From contig JANTQA010000023.1 of assembly GCA_027625915.1 (NCBI GenBank), positions 8,804,001 to 8,868,000 of the forward strand: a stretch of 64,000 nucleotides of DNA, in the 5' to 3' direction. A program made the position numbers and the translations under genes. Below, one piece after another: positions 23,889 to 36,439 of the stretch. Position 1 is the stretch's first letter, and every line of letters begins with the position of its first letter. The notes beneath the pieces are model-generated. The model did not search any database. It saw only the letters and a program-made list of their open reading frames with translations, and was not told the origin of the DNA. Source of the stretch: Anaeramoeba flamelloides. Lineage: Eukaryota > Metamonada > Anaeramoebidae.

Positions 23889-26800
23889 ATGAATTTTGCA
23901 AGAAGGAAATATTATTCTTTACAAGAACTTAGCAACCTCAAAAATTATATTAATAGCGAAAAAGAAAAACAAAAACAGTTCCAATCTTTGCTAAAGATCA
24001 AAGAAACACTTCAAAATGATCTGAAAGTTTGGAAAGAAGAAGAAGGGGGGGTTACAACGAAACTCTTGTAGATTTTTTTTGTTTTTTTTTCTTTTTAATG
24101 TCACAAACACAAAGCCTTAGTGAAGGTCTAAAAAAAACAAAGCCCTCATTAGCCAAAACATTTTTTTTGTGATTCAAAAAAAATAACAAAAAGAATTGTA
24201 AAATTTGTTTAGCAATCTTCTTATGAGCTTTAAGAAGAGTATGTTTTTTGTTCGATTGTAATTTCTTTTCTTTTTATTTTTTGGAAACATACAAAAAAAA
24301 AAACAAAACATACAAAAAAAAACCAAACAAAAAGAACAACCTTGTGGGATGAAAGGAATTTGTCAATTAAAAATGAGAAAAAAATCCAAGAAGAAACGAT
24401 CAATTTTATTACAGTACTCCAAAACATTGTTCAAAAATATAAAGAATGGGAAGTTGTACAAAAGAAGCACAAAAAAGCTGTGAAGAGCTACCAAAATGCG
24501 TTTAACAAACAAAAAAAGGCAGAGTTGTCCTTAGAAAAAGCTACAAACCCAAACAAAAAAGATAAATTAGAAATGGAAGTAACCACTACGACTCACAATT
24601 GCCAGGATGCAAGAGACGAAGTGGAAAAACTTGAAAAGGAAAAAAAAGATGGCTGGTTAGTTTTTCAAAAATTCCAAAAACAAAATCTGAAAAGGGCTTT
24701 TTTATCATTCACTTCAGTCCATCTTGAAGTCCATCAACATCAGTGTAAATTATTAAAAAAAAATTTAAATACCTTACAACAATTATCGAGCAATGAAAAA
24801 AAAAAATCAAAAAGAAAAGGAAGTGGAAATGAAAAGAAAAGCACACAACAAGAATCAGACGATCAAGGTACAGAAAATTCTTTTTCTGAAGGTATGGTTT
24901 ATTACCTTTATTTTGTTATTATAATTGCTTTTCCTTTTTTGAATGGTCCTCAAACATAACAATAACAATTATTGTTGATCACAAGAGATTTTTTAGTAAA
25001 TCCTGCAAATTAAAAAAGAAATCGAACAATAATTTCATATTCGATCACAAAAACATATTTTATTAGAAATTTCTTTTAAATAACAAATCCTAGAAAACAC
25101 AACACATAGGAATCACAGAAATCACAGAAACCAAACATTAACTTTTCTAAATTACAAAAATTATACTTTGTCAAATACGATCCAATCAATTTGTTTTTGG
25201 AATATTACCATTCGAGAAAAAAATTGTCAAATCGGCTTTTATCTTTCAGCTGTTAGTAAAAAGGAAAATTTTTCAATTATTTTTTTTCTTGTTTTTTCGC
25301 TTATCAATGAAAATATCTGAAACTGGAATTGTTCAAACTTAAGTAATATCTATTGCCAAAATCTTAAAGCCAATTTCACATGAATAGAAAAATGATAGCA
25401 ATAAAAAATCCACTTTTACAGATATTTGCGATTAAAAATCAAATTTGGAAAATCGAACAGCTTTAAATTTTGGGTTTATATCTGTTTTTTTGAATTCGAT
25501 TTTGATTCCAATAATCAATCTAATTTTTGGATTTGGTTTTTGTTTTAAAATGAACAAAAAAAGAACGTTATTAAATATTTGAAAATGAGAGCTTTTACTA
25601 CTGTTTTACAATTAAAACCTATTTGACAATTTTTTTCCATTTGACAATTTTTTTTATCGAATGGTTAAACGAAATTTTGATCCGATTTATTTTTTTCGTT
25701 CTCAGTATTGGATCGAGATGATTAGAAAACAAGATCGAAGAAAAAAATTTGCATTTAAATACTAGTATTGAATTTTTAAATGAGGAAAAATTTTTAATTT
25801 TTTTTGACTATTATTCTTCAAGATAAAAAATTGAAATATTTAGTCCTCCCATTTTAAATTAAGCCTGTTTTAGAAAAAATTAAAAACGTTTTTAATATAG
25901 CCCTGAAAAAAAATCTCTTATTATATTTATTTACAGCTGTTCCAACCCCACCATGAAAATTTATAAGATATAGAAAATGGTTTTCTATTATAAAATTCCA
26001 ATCCTACAAACTGTAAAAGGGTTATTAAAGCTCATAATAAACTTTAAATTTTATTATAGTGGAAAAAAAATTGTTTTATCCAATTTTTTTGATTTTTAAA
26101 ATTGGAAAACAAATACATAAAAAATATATATAAAAATTATTTTAGATCTCCAATTTACTGTTGTGGAAAAAAATTGGGATGAGGAAAAAAAGTGTGACGA
26201 TTATTTTTTTTCAAAAATTAAAAATTTGATTGTCAGCATTAGTAAAACTGATCAAAACCACCATGATTTTTTGAAGATAATAAGAATCCAAATGGGGGTT
26301 AAAGCCTTTTAAGAAGTATAGTATCCAACTTAGATTTTCCTGTAATTTCAATTACATCAAGATCCTTCAAATAGAATGTCTTCGACAAAATTCTTTATTT
26401 TTGATTGTAAAAGGTGGCAAAAATGTGTAAAAAGTACATTTATTAGGAGAATTCATATCTAGTAAATTACGACATTCAGAGATAACACTTCAATATTTAA
26501 TCTGAATTTTTTTGTAAGTATTGTGAGAAAAACTTAATCCTTGTTATTAAGATAAAGCAATTGTGAAAATGACCAATTTCTGATTTTTCGATTTTTCATT
26601 GTAAATCTTAATAGAACCCGAAAACTTTATTTTTTTAAAAAGAGTATTGAATATCATGATTAAGGGTTAAAGGATCAAAGAAAAGAAACCAATATAAAAT
26701 TCAAAGAGCTAACCCAAGAAATTCTTATTTTTAAAATAACATTTAAAATGGCAAAGATAAAAAATAGTGATAATTCTTCATTTCTGTGAAGATTTAGTTT

Positions 26801-29220
26801 TATAATAAAATATTTGATTTTTAAGACATTCTTCTTTGAAAGGATTTTGATGTAATTTCAATAAAGAAGAATCTAAGCTGGATACTATATTTCTTAAAAG
26901 GCTTTAATCCCCATTTGGATTCTTATTTTCTTCAAAAAATCATGGTGGTTTTGATCAGTTTTACTAATGCTGACAATCAATTTTTTAATTTTTGAAAAAA
27001 TAATCGTCACACTTTTTTTCTGTCTCCCAATTTTTTTCCACAACAATTACATAAATTGGAAAAACCACAAGTTTCAACAATTTAGAAAAAATGATCGAAA
27101 AAGAATTTAAATTTTCTGTGATTTCTTTTCTTTTGAAATTTTCAATTTTCCTCATTGCTTACTGTCAAATCTAAAACCCGGAAATTTCTGAAACCCGGTA
27201 ATTCCATTTTTCTGATCAATTGTAAATATTAGTAAAAAGTCAAAAATATACTCCCATTTTACAGAAAAATAATCAAATTATCCAGCAACTTATAACCGTT
27301 CCAATTGGGGTATTGGTTAAATATTCTGAATCCACCATTTTTAACTCTTTGGTGAATTCAGAAATCAAAAAAATCCAAAATTTGCAAAATTAATTGAGAA
27401 CATTACTGAAAATGAAAATCCACTTTTGATTTTAAATTTTGAAATAAAAAACATTTTTATACTTTTAAAATATTTGAATGAATTTGAATTTGAGAGAGGT
27501 GTTTGATTATTGTAAATTTTCATGAAATTATGAAAACCATTTTGTAAAAAAATAAATCCTCTAAGGTTCCCAATAGAAATTTAAAATTTTGAAAAAATTA
27601 TTAAAAGAAAGATATAAAGTAAATAAAACTCTTATTTCATAAATGCAATAACAAAATAATTCTTATAAAGATAATTCCTAATAAATTTAGAATTTATCTA
27701 AAGGGAAAATCGCAATAAATTTGATTTTCAATTTTCAGTAATGTTCTCAATTAATTTTACAAATTTTGGATTTTTTTGATTTCTGAATTCACCAAAGAGT
27801 TAAAAATGGTGGATTCAGAATATTAAACCAATACTCTAATTGGGAAGGTTATAAGTCGCTGGGTAATTGGGTTATTTGTCTGTAAAATGGGAGTATATTT
27901 TTGACATTTTACTAATATTTACAATTGATCAGAAAAATGGAATTACCGGGTTTCAGAAATTTCCGGGTTTTAGATTTGACGGTTAGCACAAAAATTTTTT
28001 TTTCTCTTTTGATATAAGAGAAATTGAATTTTTTATCTTCTGATATGTTAGAAATGGAATTTTTTATTTCATAAAAGGTAATTTTATAATACATAGACAA
28101 CTAATTAATTCCTAGGTATTTTAACTTTTCATTTTAAGGTTGGAATGGATGTGCCTATTTTATCCCAACATTTCGTACAATTTCTTTTGTCATACTTTTT
28201 TAAAGAAAATATACAGAAACCCTTTTTAAAAGTTTAAAAAAATCCTTAGTTCAATTTTTATTTGAAAGTTTTAATTGTGAAAATCAAAAGCAATATTAAA
28301 AAAAGAGATTTTGATGAAATTTTTCATCCCAATTAAAATTCAAACACTAACCACCAAAAATCAGGAATACATGAAAATGATCTTGAAGTGTTTTTACCAA
28401 CTTCAAACAAATTTGGTAAAATGTTTGAAGAGTATTAAATAGGCATTTCTAATACCTGTGGGAATATTGATTAAAACTTTGTTCATTTTAAACAAGTGTG
28501 ACCTAAAAAAATATTTTAAAAAAATTCTCTAAATAGATCTTTTGTTTGGTTTGTAATCTGTTTTTTACATACTTTTGAAAATATTTTTTTTTACGGTTTT
28601 TTCAAATATAAATATAATTAATATTTCGATAAGCAAATAAATCAAAATGCTTGTGATGGTTAGACCATAATTTTTTTTCTTGAAACATAAAAAACAATTA
28701 TTACGAAATTTTAGCGCATCGATCCCAACTGAATTAGCACAAGTTTTTTTTAAAATTTCAAATTTTAAAAAAAAAAGAAGCATTTAATGAATGAACAACA
28801 GTAATTTTATTAAAAAAAAAAATGATGTATTTTAACGTAAATCCAAAAATCTAACAAATCAACTTTGAAATATTTTGATAAAATCATGAATTTCAAAAAT
28901 AAATATTATTCAAATAAACAATTATTTTCTTCATTTTTTCTTTTGTTGTTGTATTTTTTTTCTCTCCCTCCATTAAATAATAATTAATTTATTTTATAAC
29001 ATACCTTTAAAAAATATTTTTTTTTACTTATATTACCATAACTTATTAAGACGAAGATGATATTGTGAATTTAAAAGAAATAGAGAATTTAAAGGATTAC
29101 ATTCCGGAGACTGATGATGATGATGATGATGATGATGAAACAACTGATGACGAGGATGAAGAATTAGAAAAGAATTATAATAAGAAAAAGAAATTGAATA
29201 AAAATCAAATGAAAAAATGA
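23889..29220 (+). CDS. BAR/F-BAR-like coiled-coil protein with acidic tail
   Basis: Three exons (23889-24067, 24335-24891, 29051-29220) join in frame to 301 residues. The ATG gives MNFARRKYYSLQELS. Residues of about 60-210 form long amphipathic helices: YKEWEVVQKKHKKAVKSYQN, KKAELSLEKATNP, DARDEVEKLEKEKKDGWLVF and FLSFTSVHLEVHQHQCKLL. This pattern of repeated Lys/Glu helices with an aromatic K-FQ-L segment followed by a final helix is that of BAR or F-BAR membrane-bending domains; the exact subfamily cannot be told by eye. The last exon encodes an Asp run (eight GAT codons plus acidic flanks) and a short Lys-rich end. That exon was found by its phase-1 acceptor (TTATTAAG|AC) and its perfect continuation of SFSE into DEDD; it is less certain than the first two. 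The second intron is 4.2 kb. Confidence 0.65.
26149..27060. mobile_element. foldback element F2
   Basis: Inverted arms of about 240 bp: TTGTGGAAAAAAATTGGGA, AAAGTGTGACGATTATTTTT and CAGCATTAGTAAAACTGATC on the left have near-exact complements on the right. A 430 bp loop has no coding frame. Arm identity looks high, pointing to a fairly young or homogenised element. Confidence 0.75.
27157..27987. mobile_element. foldback element F3
   Basis: Inverted arms of about 270 bp begin with CTGTCAAATCTAAAACCCGG on the left and have the complement CCGGGTTTTAGATTTGACGG on the right. Further paired words are ATATACTCCCATTTTACAG and ATTCTGAATCCACCATTTTT. A loop of about 300 bp has no gene. It starts only about 100 bp after F2 ends, and its sequence is unrelated to F2. 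Confidence 0.78.
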
Positions 29221-31744
29221 AATAATGAAATTGAAAATAAAAACAAATGATAAGTTTTAAAATATTTTTTGGATATTATTAATTATATAATATTTACAGT
29301 CATAACAGTTTTATCTCTTTTAATAATGTGAGTTAATATTGGATCAGTATTCTGGAATATTATATTCTAAATAACTCAGGTTCTTGTTAGGGGATTTCTT
29401 TCAAAAAATTATTTAATTGTTTTTAAATTAATTTGTTTGTAATGTTTTTAAAGATCTTGAATTAAACTTAAAATATAACTAATTATTATCCGGGCTGATA
29501 TCACATCCAAAGATTCTGAAAATGATAAAGTAACTCATTAGAATATACCACTCAGAAATTGTTTGGTTGTAGGGATTGATAAACATGTAGGAAAAAAATT
29601 ACAAAAAAAAGAGAAAAATTAGAATTAAAAAAAGAAAAAAAAAATTTAAAATTTATCTCGACCGATGCAGTTTTAAGAGTAATTGGAATATTAGCCAACA
29701 GTATTTAATTCTTTTGAATTTTTTTAAAAATGAGTCCATATTCACTTTTTTAAATATATTTATAAAACTAAGCGAAAAAAACATAATTAAACTTTTCAAA
29801 AATCCAAATAAAAAAATTGCTATAACACCCAAATCTTTCTATGAACATTAAACTAACTCAATCAAATTTTTGATCAATAAAAAAAAAAATTTATGCAAAT
29901 TTATTTTTGTCATGATATTCTACTCTTAAGGGGTTAACGTCTACCAAGGAGAAGTCTAAGATTAAAGTAAGTTGTGATTGTATTTAATCACATTAGATAA
30001 ACATGTTTCAAATTTCTCTAAAAAATCAGATAGTAAAATAGTTTTATTTGTTGATCTCATCAATTAAAAATGATCTATGTATTAGTAAAAATTATACAAT
30101 GTATTAGTAAAATCTGCATTTCAACACAAATTTAAAGGTTGAATTATTAATATCCAGACTCAAGTTGCAAAATATCTTTCTTAAATTTGTAGAGAAATGT
30201 AAAATTGGTTTATATAAAAATAGTTTTTTTTTTAGTAGATTAAAATAATTAACATTTTATTTTTTTGACAAAATTATTTCTCAAAATATTAGAAATTTAT
30301 TGATGTTATAATTAACTTTATAAAAAGGAAACAAAAATAAACAGTTTTTGGGTTTTTATGTTGATGATTATTGAGTTAATCTTTGAAATTTAAAGATTAG
30401 AAAAATTGTTAATTTTGGAAGTTCTAAATATAAATTATTTAATATCAGAATACTATTATTCGAGTTACTATTTTTTGATTTGGAAAAAAAAAAAAAAAAT
30501 TCCAAAATGAAAACTTTTAATTGTGATCATTGTTGCCAATCGAAATAATTTATTATGTAATAAAATTTATAATAGATTTTTTTGAAAACTATTTGAGTAA
30601 TGAAACACTAATATAATTTTACGCCATATTATAAGAGACTTTAATTACGATGAATTTGTGATGACGCTAATCCCTGAAATTAAATTTAAATAATTAATTT
30701 GGTAATGAAAAAAAAGGGAATTCTAAACTAAAATTCAAAACTTACAAGACAGTTAAAAGATCCACAATAATACAATTTCATTCAAATTGGAAATAATTTT
30801 GATTTTTTGTAAAATTAGACAATCATTTTTTCATCTTTTTGTTTTTGTTATCTATTCATTTTTTGAATTACTTAACCTGTTTAGTTGGATCAATATTTTT
30901 TTCGAACAGTTGATATTGAGTTCGGGTTGAGTTCTTTGAAATGTACAAGAATTTAAATAAAAATAGTTGATGGTACTAGCCTTTTGATGTATAAATAATT
31001 ATTAATGGAATTTTTAACAAATTTATCTATACAATTTTTTTGTTTTGCCACTCAAAAATTTTGAACACATTTTTAATTTATTAGTATTGATAATTATTTA
31101 TTTTTTGTTTTGTTAGTGTTGTAATTAATAAATAATGGGTTAACATTTCAAATTTGTGAATGGTTCTAATCTGGTATTTCTTCTAGAATTTATAAAATAA
31201 TATTTTTTTTCAAAAATGGAATTTTGGTGTATTAAAATTTTTGAATTGGGGTTTAGTAATTAAATTGCCATGACAATTTCGTTTTTTAATATTTTTCCAT
31301 TGATTTAAGAATTACATATTTGATTATTTTTCTTCTCCGCTTATTAATTAAAAAAAACAAGGAATAATTATTTTTTACACCACATTAGTATAAAAAAATA
31401 AAATTGAAAAAAAAAAGTTAGACAAAACTCCAACTTCGATTATCATTTCATCCTTGTTAATTGGGTTTATTCAAAATATAATCAACATCCCAGTTCTTAA
31501 AAATCTTGAGTTTATTTTATTTATTGTTTTTAGTATGTCCACGATTTTTAAAAGTCTCTAGTCTAGAAAAAAAAGCCTAACTTGGGGTAAAAATATTTAA
31601 ATGGGTGTGATAATGAATTTTCGTTAAACTCAACTTTAGGATATTTTTTTGAAGAGATAATAACTAATAGTTTTGAAAAGACTCTACTCAGATAAAAAAA
31701 CTCAGATATAGAATAAAAAAATAACTGATTATAATTATTCCATG
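29221..31744. other. gene-free stretch
   Basis: Read on both strands without finding a supported gene, RNA gene or repeat family. Short open frames here are A+T-rich noise. Confidence 0.4.
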
Positions 31745-32140
31745 TCCGAGGTTTTCCAATATTCAAAAGAATTTGGTAAAAATCTATGAATTTTACTCTA
31801 TTGTTTTAAATTCAAGAAAACCCAACGTAAAATATCCAAAGTTATATTTTACTTTTTGAAATAAATAGAAAATTTATTAACTTTTATGTTTATTTCAAAA
31901 ATTAAAAAAAACCTAACGGGGGTGTACTAGGTTCTCCAGATAAACAGAAAACTCAAAAAACCCTAACTATGATTTTTCAAAATTTAAAAGAATAGAGAAA
32001 AATCTAGATTTTACTGGATTCTTTTAAATTCTGGAAAACCTAACGGAAAGTGTCTTAGGTTTTTTTTGCTCTTTAGAATAAACTGAAAATTTTTTAGAAT
32101 TTTCAGTTTATTTCAAAAATTAAAAAAAACCTAACGGAAA
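31745..32140. repeat. hairpin-repeat cluster C7
   Basis: Five adjacent modules. Two palindromes are of the GGTTTTCCAGAATT type (about 31750-31822 and 31969-32045). Two are of the GGTTTTTTTT/AAAATTTT type (about 31840-31916 and 32052-32132). A short unit with TAGGTTCTCCAGATAAACAG lies between them. Junctions read CCCAACG, CCTAACGG, CCTAACGGAAAG and CCTAACGG. This is the cleanest example of the array. Confidence 0.75.
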
Positions 32141-33350
32141 ATCAAAGAAAAAACATTTTTATCAATTTAAAACAAAGAATAAATATTTCGCAATAGTCGA
32201 AAAAAAAAATTATAACCTATTTGAAAGATATTCATCAGATTTAAAACGCTTTTAAGATATAATAAATGACATCTTAGCTAGAAGCAAAAAAAAATTAATT
32301 AAATTTTTTATTATTAAATTTTTAAAAAATAAAAATAGAACCGGGAAAATTGGATTTTACAACTTAAATTGTTAAATATCTTTAAAAATATTTTTTGATC
32401 AAAGATATTTTATTAACCAATAGTGTTTATTCTAATTGAAGTTATTAAAAAGGGAAAAATTAACAAATATTTAATTATTTTTTTAAAAAAAATTTTTAAT
32501 GATTGTGAAATAGAAAAAATAAAGTATTTATTTTCAAAGTTTTTACGATAAATATATAAGGATAAAAAAAAGCAAATTCAAAAAAAAAACATAGGGAAAA
32601 TAATTCAAAAAAAAAACAATATTTTTCCTTTCTCAAAATCTTCTCATGAGTAGAAATAAATTAAATAATGGTAAAAGAAAAGAACAACAAAAAATTTGAA
32701 AACTACACCCAAAAAGGGAGAAGGGCATTTTGATTACTTGAACAAAGTTACCCTTTATATTTATTGGTTTTAAAAATTAGTGTTTAAATAATAAAAAATA
32801 TTTCGAAAAATTCAGAATGCTTTAACGGATTTTTCTTCACCAACTGATCTGAAATCTTTTTTTGAAGTATTAATAAAAATAAAAATAAAAAAAAAAAAAA
32901 AAAATTAACAAAAATAGTGGAATAAAAAAACATTAGAAAAGAAAAACTCAGATTTTTCAATTTAATAGAATTAAGAGTACAAAAATCATTAAAAAATTAA
33001 ATTCTAATCAATTTTAAAGAACTAATTTTTATGTAAATTATTACTTTAAAAAATTTAGTGATATTTTTGTTTTGGTATTTTAAGAATTTAATTTGAAGAA
33101 TGATAATTTCAGAGTTAAATTGAAAAATGTTCCAAAAATAAAAAAAAAAATGAAGAATTGTGAGAAATAATTACTAAAAATACATTTGACTTATAATACT
33201 GGGAAATATAAACTAAATAAAAACGATCATCATGTGAAATCCCATCGTTAAAGTGGAAGAAATAAATCTTTTTCTTTTCAAAAGAAAAAAAAAAAAAAAG
33301 AAATTGATCTTATTTTTCATTGTTTTTATTAGTTAAAGACAATTTGTAAA
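32141..33350. other. gene-free stretch
   Basis: A+T-rich, with no supported feature. It is the 3' flank of the minus-strand gene that ends at 33351. Confidence 0.4.
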
Positions 33351-35069
33351 TTAATTCAGCCCGCTTATAATATCAAAATCAAGGTCTTGTTGATAATTAT
33401 TGTCATCGTAAGTCGTTAAAGGGTTTGTGTATCCAAACCATTCATCTTCGGGCAAATCCATTTGAGGTGAAGACAGGTCCCAAAATTCGGCATTATCATC
33501 GTCTTCTCGTTGGTCTTCCTTTCTTTTTTTGTCTTGTTGGTTTTCTAGTTGCTGTAACTGTGCTTGTTTTGTTTGTTGATTTTCTTTGAAAAGATCATTA
33601 TCTGATTCAAGATCTGAAGAAATAGAGAATGAGAATGAAGAATCAGGTGAAGAAAGATGCGAGATGGGTGAGTTCATTTCTATTTGGTCTTGTTCTTCAT
33701 ATTCTTTGTAATTTGAAAATTCGTGTATCTGTAAGGGGTTTCTGAGAATTTTTTTTGGATTGGATAAGGTATGGTTTTTTTTAAATGATTTTTTTAGTGG
33801 TATTGCAGGCGATCGAGAAAGATCAATTAAAACTTGATCATCTTCGTGAAATAATCTTTTTCTTACATTTGGTGATCGTCTTTTGGTTATCAACGAGTGT
33901 TTTTTCACTTTTGGGGTAGATAAATATTCTTCTTCTTCTTCTTTTACTTCCTCATCTTCTTCTTCTTTTTCTTCTTCTTTTTCTTCTTCTTCTCGTTCTT
34001 TTTCATAACCATTATCTTCTTCTTTTTCTTCATTATTAAATACTTTATTTTTTTGATCAAATTCAAAATCAGTAAATTCTTCTTCTAAATCAAATTCTTT
34101 TCCAAAGTTATCCTTATTAAGATTGTGAGACAAATAGTTATTTTCCAGAGAAATGTTAAATACTTTTTTCTTGTCATCCGAAGAAGTAGCTAAGGCTAAT
34201 TTTGATTTTTCCATATTTTCATTAAAGAACGTATGAAAATCTGAAAAATCTGAATTAACAAATGAGTCTAACGGAAACCAGTTTAGTTTTGTTTTGTCCA
34301 AACTGAAATCTAATTTTTTGTTTTTAGAAATTTGATTTTGATAGCTTCGTTTTTGTTTCTGTTTCTGTTTCTGTTTCTTATTTTTTAATTGTAATTTTTT
34401 TTTTTTTTTGATTTGGATTTTTGTTGGAAATGATTTGTTTATTTTGGTTTTTTGTTTTGATTTTCTTTTCAAAAATGTTTCTTTTGAGGAAGGTGTAATA
34501 AGTGGTGCGTTTGCTTTGCTCTTATTTCTAATTCTACCTTTGGTGTGCTTATTGGTTCGCCATTTTTTTAATTGACGTTTGTGCTTCTTTCGATTTTTCA
34601 TTTGGCTTGGTTTTTTGATTAATTTTTGCTTTGTTTTGATCTTCATTTTTGGTTTACTTTTGATTTTGATTTTGTCCCCCTTCTCTCCAAAGCTTTCATC
34701 TAAGTTGTATCCCTCGGGTCCAAAAATTAGCCACTCACGCGAATAGTTTGAAATGTTATGCAATAAGAAATACTTTTTGAAAAAAGTTGCCAATCCCCGT
34801 TCAATGGATTTCTTGGGCTTGTTTGTCAACAAAACAAGATCGTTAATGCAGTCCCTTTTGATTTTAATGGGCTGTAAGATCGCGGTCTTTGGTGTTCTTT
34901 TCAAGAAGGTTTTTTTTAAGTTGCTTATGTCCAAACCAATTACACCTTTGGGCCTCCATTTGTGGAGCATTTTAAGTCTTTTTCGAAATGGTGTGACTCC
35001 TTTGAAATCATTTTTTGCTTGTTCGATGTCTTTGGAAATTAATTCTGGTGAAAAAGTCAATTGGATCAT
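33351..35069 (-). CDS. unrecognised basic/acidic protein with S/T-P sites
   Basis: Long uninterrupted minus-strand frame of 572 codons from the first ATG (MIQLTFSPELISKDIEQ). The open frame continues 46 codons upstream without an ATG, so an upstream exon cannot be excluded. The N-terminal 120 residues look folded (WRPKGVIGLDISNLKKTF, ATFFKKYFLLHNISNYSREW) but match no family I know. Residues of about 130-260 are very Lys/Arg/Gln-rich, like nuclear localisation sequence. A Glu-rich segment follows, then a Ser-Pro-rich region (KRRSPNVRKRLFHEDD, SRSPAIPLKK, NSPISHLSSPDSS) and an acidic end (AEFWDLSSPQMDLPEDEW). TPFRKRLKML and SPNVRKRLF each combine a Ser/Thr-Pro with an RxL cyclin-docking-like motif. 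A nuclear, cell-cycle-regulated role is inference only. Confidence 0.7.
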   Translation of the reverse strand: MIQLTFSPELISKDIEQAKNDFKGVTPFRKRLKMLHKWRPKGVIGLDISNLKKTFLKRTPKTAILQPIKIKRDCINDLVLLTNKPKKSIERGLATFFKKYFLLHNISNYSREWLIFGPEGYNLDESFGEKGDKIKIKSKPKMKIKTKQKLIKKPSQMKNRKKHKRQLKKWRTNKHTKGRIRNKSKANAPLITPSSKETFLKRKSKQKTKINKSFPTKIQIKKKKKLQLKNKKQKQKQKQKRSYQNQISKNKKLDFSLDKTKLNWFPLDSFVNSDFSDFHTFFNENMEKSKLALATSSDDKKKVFNISLENNYLSHNLNKDNFGKEFDLEEEFTDFEFDQKNKVFNNEEKEEDNGYEKEREEEEKEEEKEEEDEEVKEEEEEYLSTPKVKKHSLITKRRSPNVRKRLFHEDDQVLIDLSRSPAIPLKKSFKKNHTLSNPKKILRNPLQIHEFSNYKEYEEQDQIEMNSPISHLSSPDSSFSFSISSDLESDNDLFKENQQTKQAQLQQLENQQDKKRKEDQREDDDNAEFWDLSSPQMDLPEDEWFGYTNPLTTYDDNNYQQDLDFDIISGLN

Positions 35070-36439
35070 ATATTTGTTGACTAAATTATTTTTGTTTTTT
35101 TTTGTATTCGAAAGAAAAAAAAGATCAAAATGGGAAAAAAAATTTTTAGGTTGGTTGTTGCAAACAAAAGAGGTAAAAAAATTTTTTTTAGATGAGTTAA
35201 AGCACAAATTGTTTTAAAATGGGATCTTTTTTTGTTTATTTTTTTTTTTTTTTTTTTCATTCAAACCCAACTCAAAAAATAATTACTTTTCTTTTCCACT
35301 TCTTCAATAAGAAAAAATTTTTCAGTGTGAAAATAGAAAATAATTTTTCAACAATCTAACTTGTATGGTTTTTTTATTTTTACTTTACGATAAGAAAGAA
35401 GAGTATGGTCGTTTGTAAGAAAAACCAAGTCATAGATAAGAACAAAAAAGAGAAAGTGGGTTTGTTTAAACGAAAAATTATGTGAGGGTAACGAAAAAAG
35501 GTACACAACAAAGAGAAAAATCATGAAAGTAAACCATTTTAGGGATCACCATAAAAAAATTTTTTGTTTTTTTAAAAAAAAATAATAAAAATTCAAAAGT
35601 ACAAGAAAAAAAAAAGATTCTTACAACACAGAACGAAAATAAAAAAATGAAATTAAAGATGGAAAAAAAAAGGAAACTAGACTAAAAAACCCAATGGGTT
35701 CATGGAAATCGAGTCTTTTTAACCCCAAAGAAAAAAAGTTTTAAAAATTTTTTTTTTTGATCACAATCCCCAAATAAAAAACATCATAGACAAACTTAAT
35801 CGATGCATCGTATTCCTTTTCTGAACGTTTATAGAATATTTTTATTCGGAACGCAAAAGATATATTTTCTTCATCTTTGCTAATTCAAAGAAAAACAAAT
35901 CAGTGTCCTTCATTTAATCACAAAAGGGGTTTGGTAGAAAAAAGAAAGAATTGAACAATAAATGTTTCCTTCATGTTTTAAAATGGAAAAAATTTAGTTA
36001 TAGAATAATTTTTCTCTGTGATTCTTGGGATCTTTCTTTTTGAATAAAAATCATAAATTCAATTTTATAATGTACTACAAAGGAATAGTCGTAATTTTGT
36101 AGAGTTTGCTTTTCTTTGAATTTTCTTCTTTTGGGTTTGCTGTTTGTGAAAAAAAAAATTAATTTTAAACATTTCTTGTTAGAGTACCAAAGAATCAAAC
36201 AAGGATGGAAAATGTATAATTTTTTCATTCTTTTCTCTTCCGTTTTTTTAATGATTATAGTTTTATCTTGAAGAGTTTTTCATTTCCCAAATTGAGATTT
36301 CTTTAGCAATTAGCATCTTTCTTTTGTGTGGTTCTATCTTTTTCTCTCTCCCTTGAGAAAATTAGTCAATCATAAAAAAATTCTTTTAGTTTTTTTTTTT
36401 ATTGAGGAAGAGGTGAAAATTACACTCTAAGTGCCCTTA
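35070..36439. other. upstream flank of the minus-strand gene
   Basis: No supported feature. A short minus-strand frame at 35998-36228 has no similarity and no second copy, so it is not called. Confidence 0.35.

Larger units (their letters stand above)
24892..29050 (+). other. large repeat-bearing intron of the BAR-like gene
   Basis: The donor is GAAG|GTATGG and the acceptor is TTATTAAG|AC; the length is 4159 nt. It contains two neighbouring foldback elements. The rest (24892-26148 and 27988-29050) shows no supported feature; short minus-strand frames near 28000 and 28600 have no support. Confidence 0.6.

Noticed and set aside
29113-29141. (GAT)n microsatellite
   Set aside because: It lies inside the proposed last exon of the BAR-like gene and encodes its Asp run, so it is described there.
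34753-35217. 154-codon forward frame opposite the unrecognised minus-strand gene
   Set aside because: It is the antisense shadow of a long continuous frame with clear low-complexity and motif content on the minus strand, and it has no protein-like features of its own.
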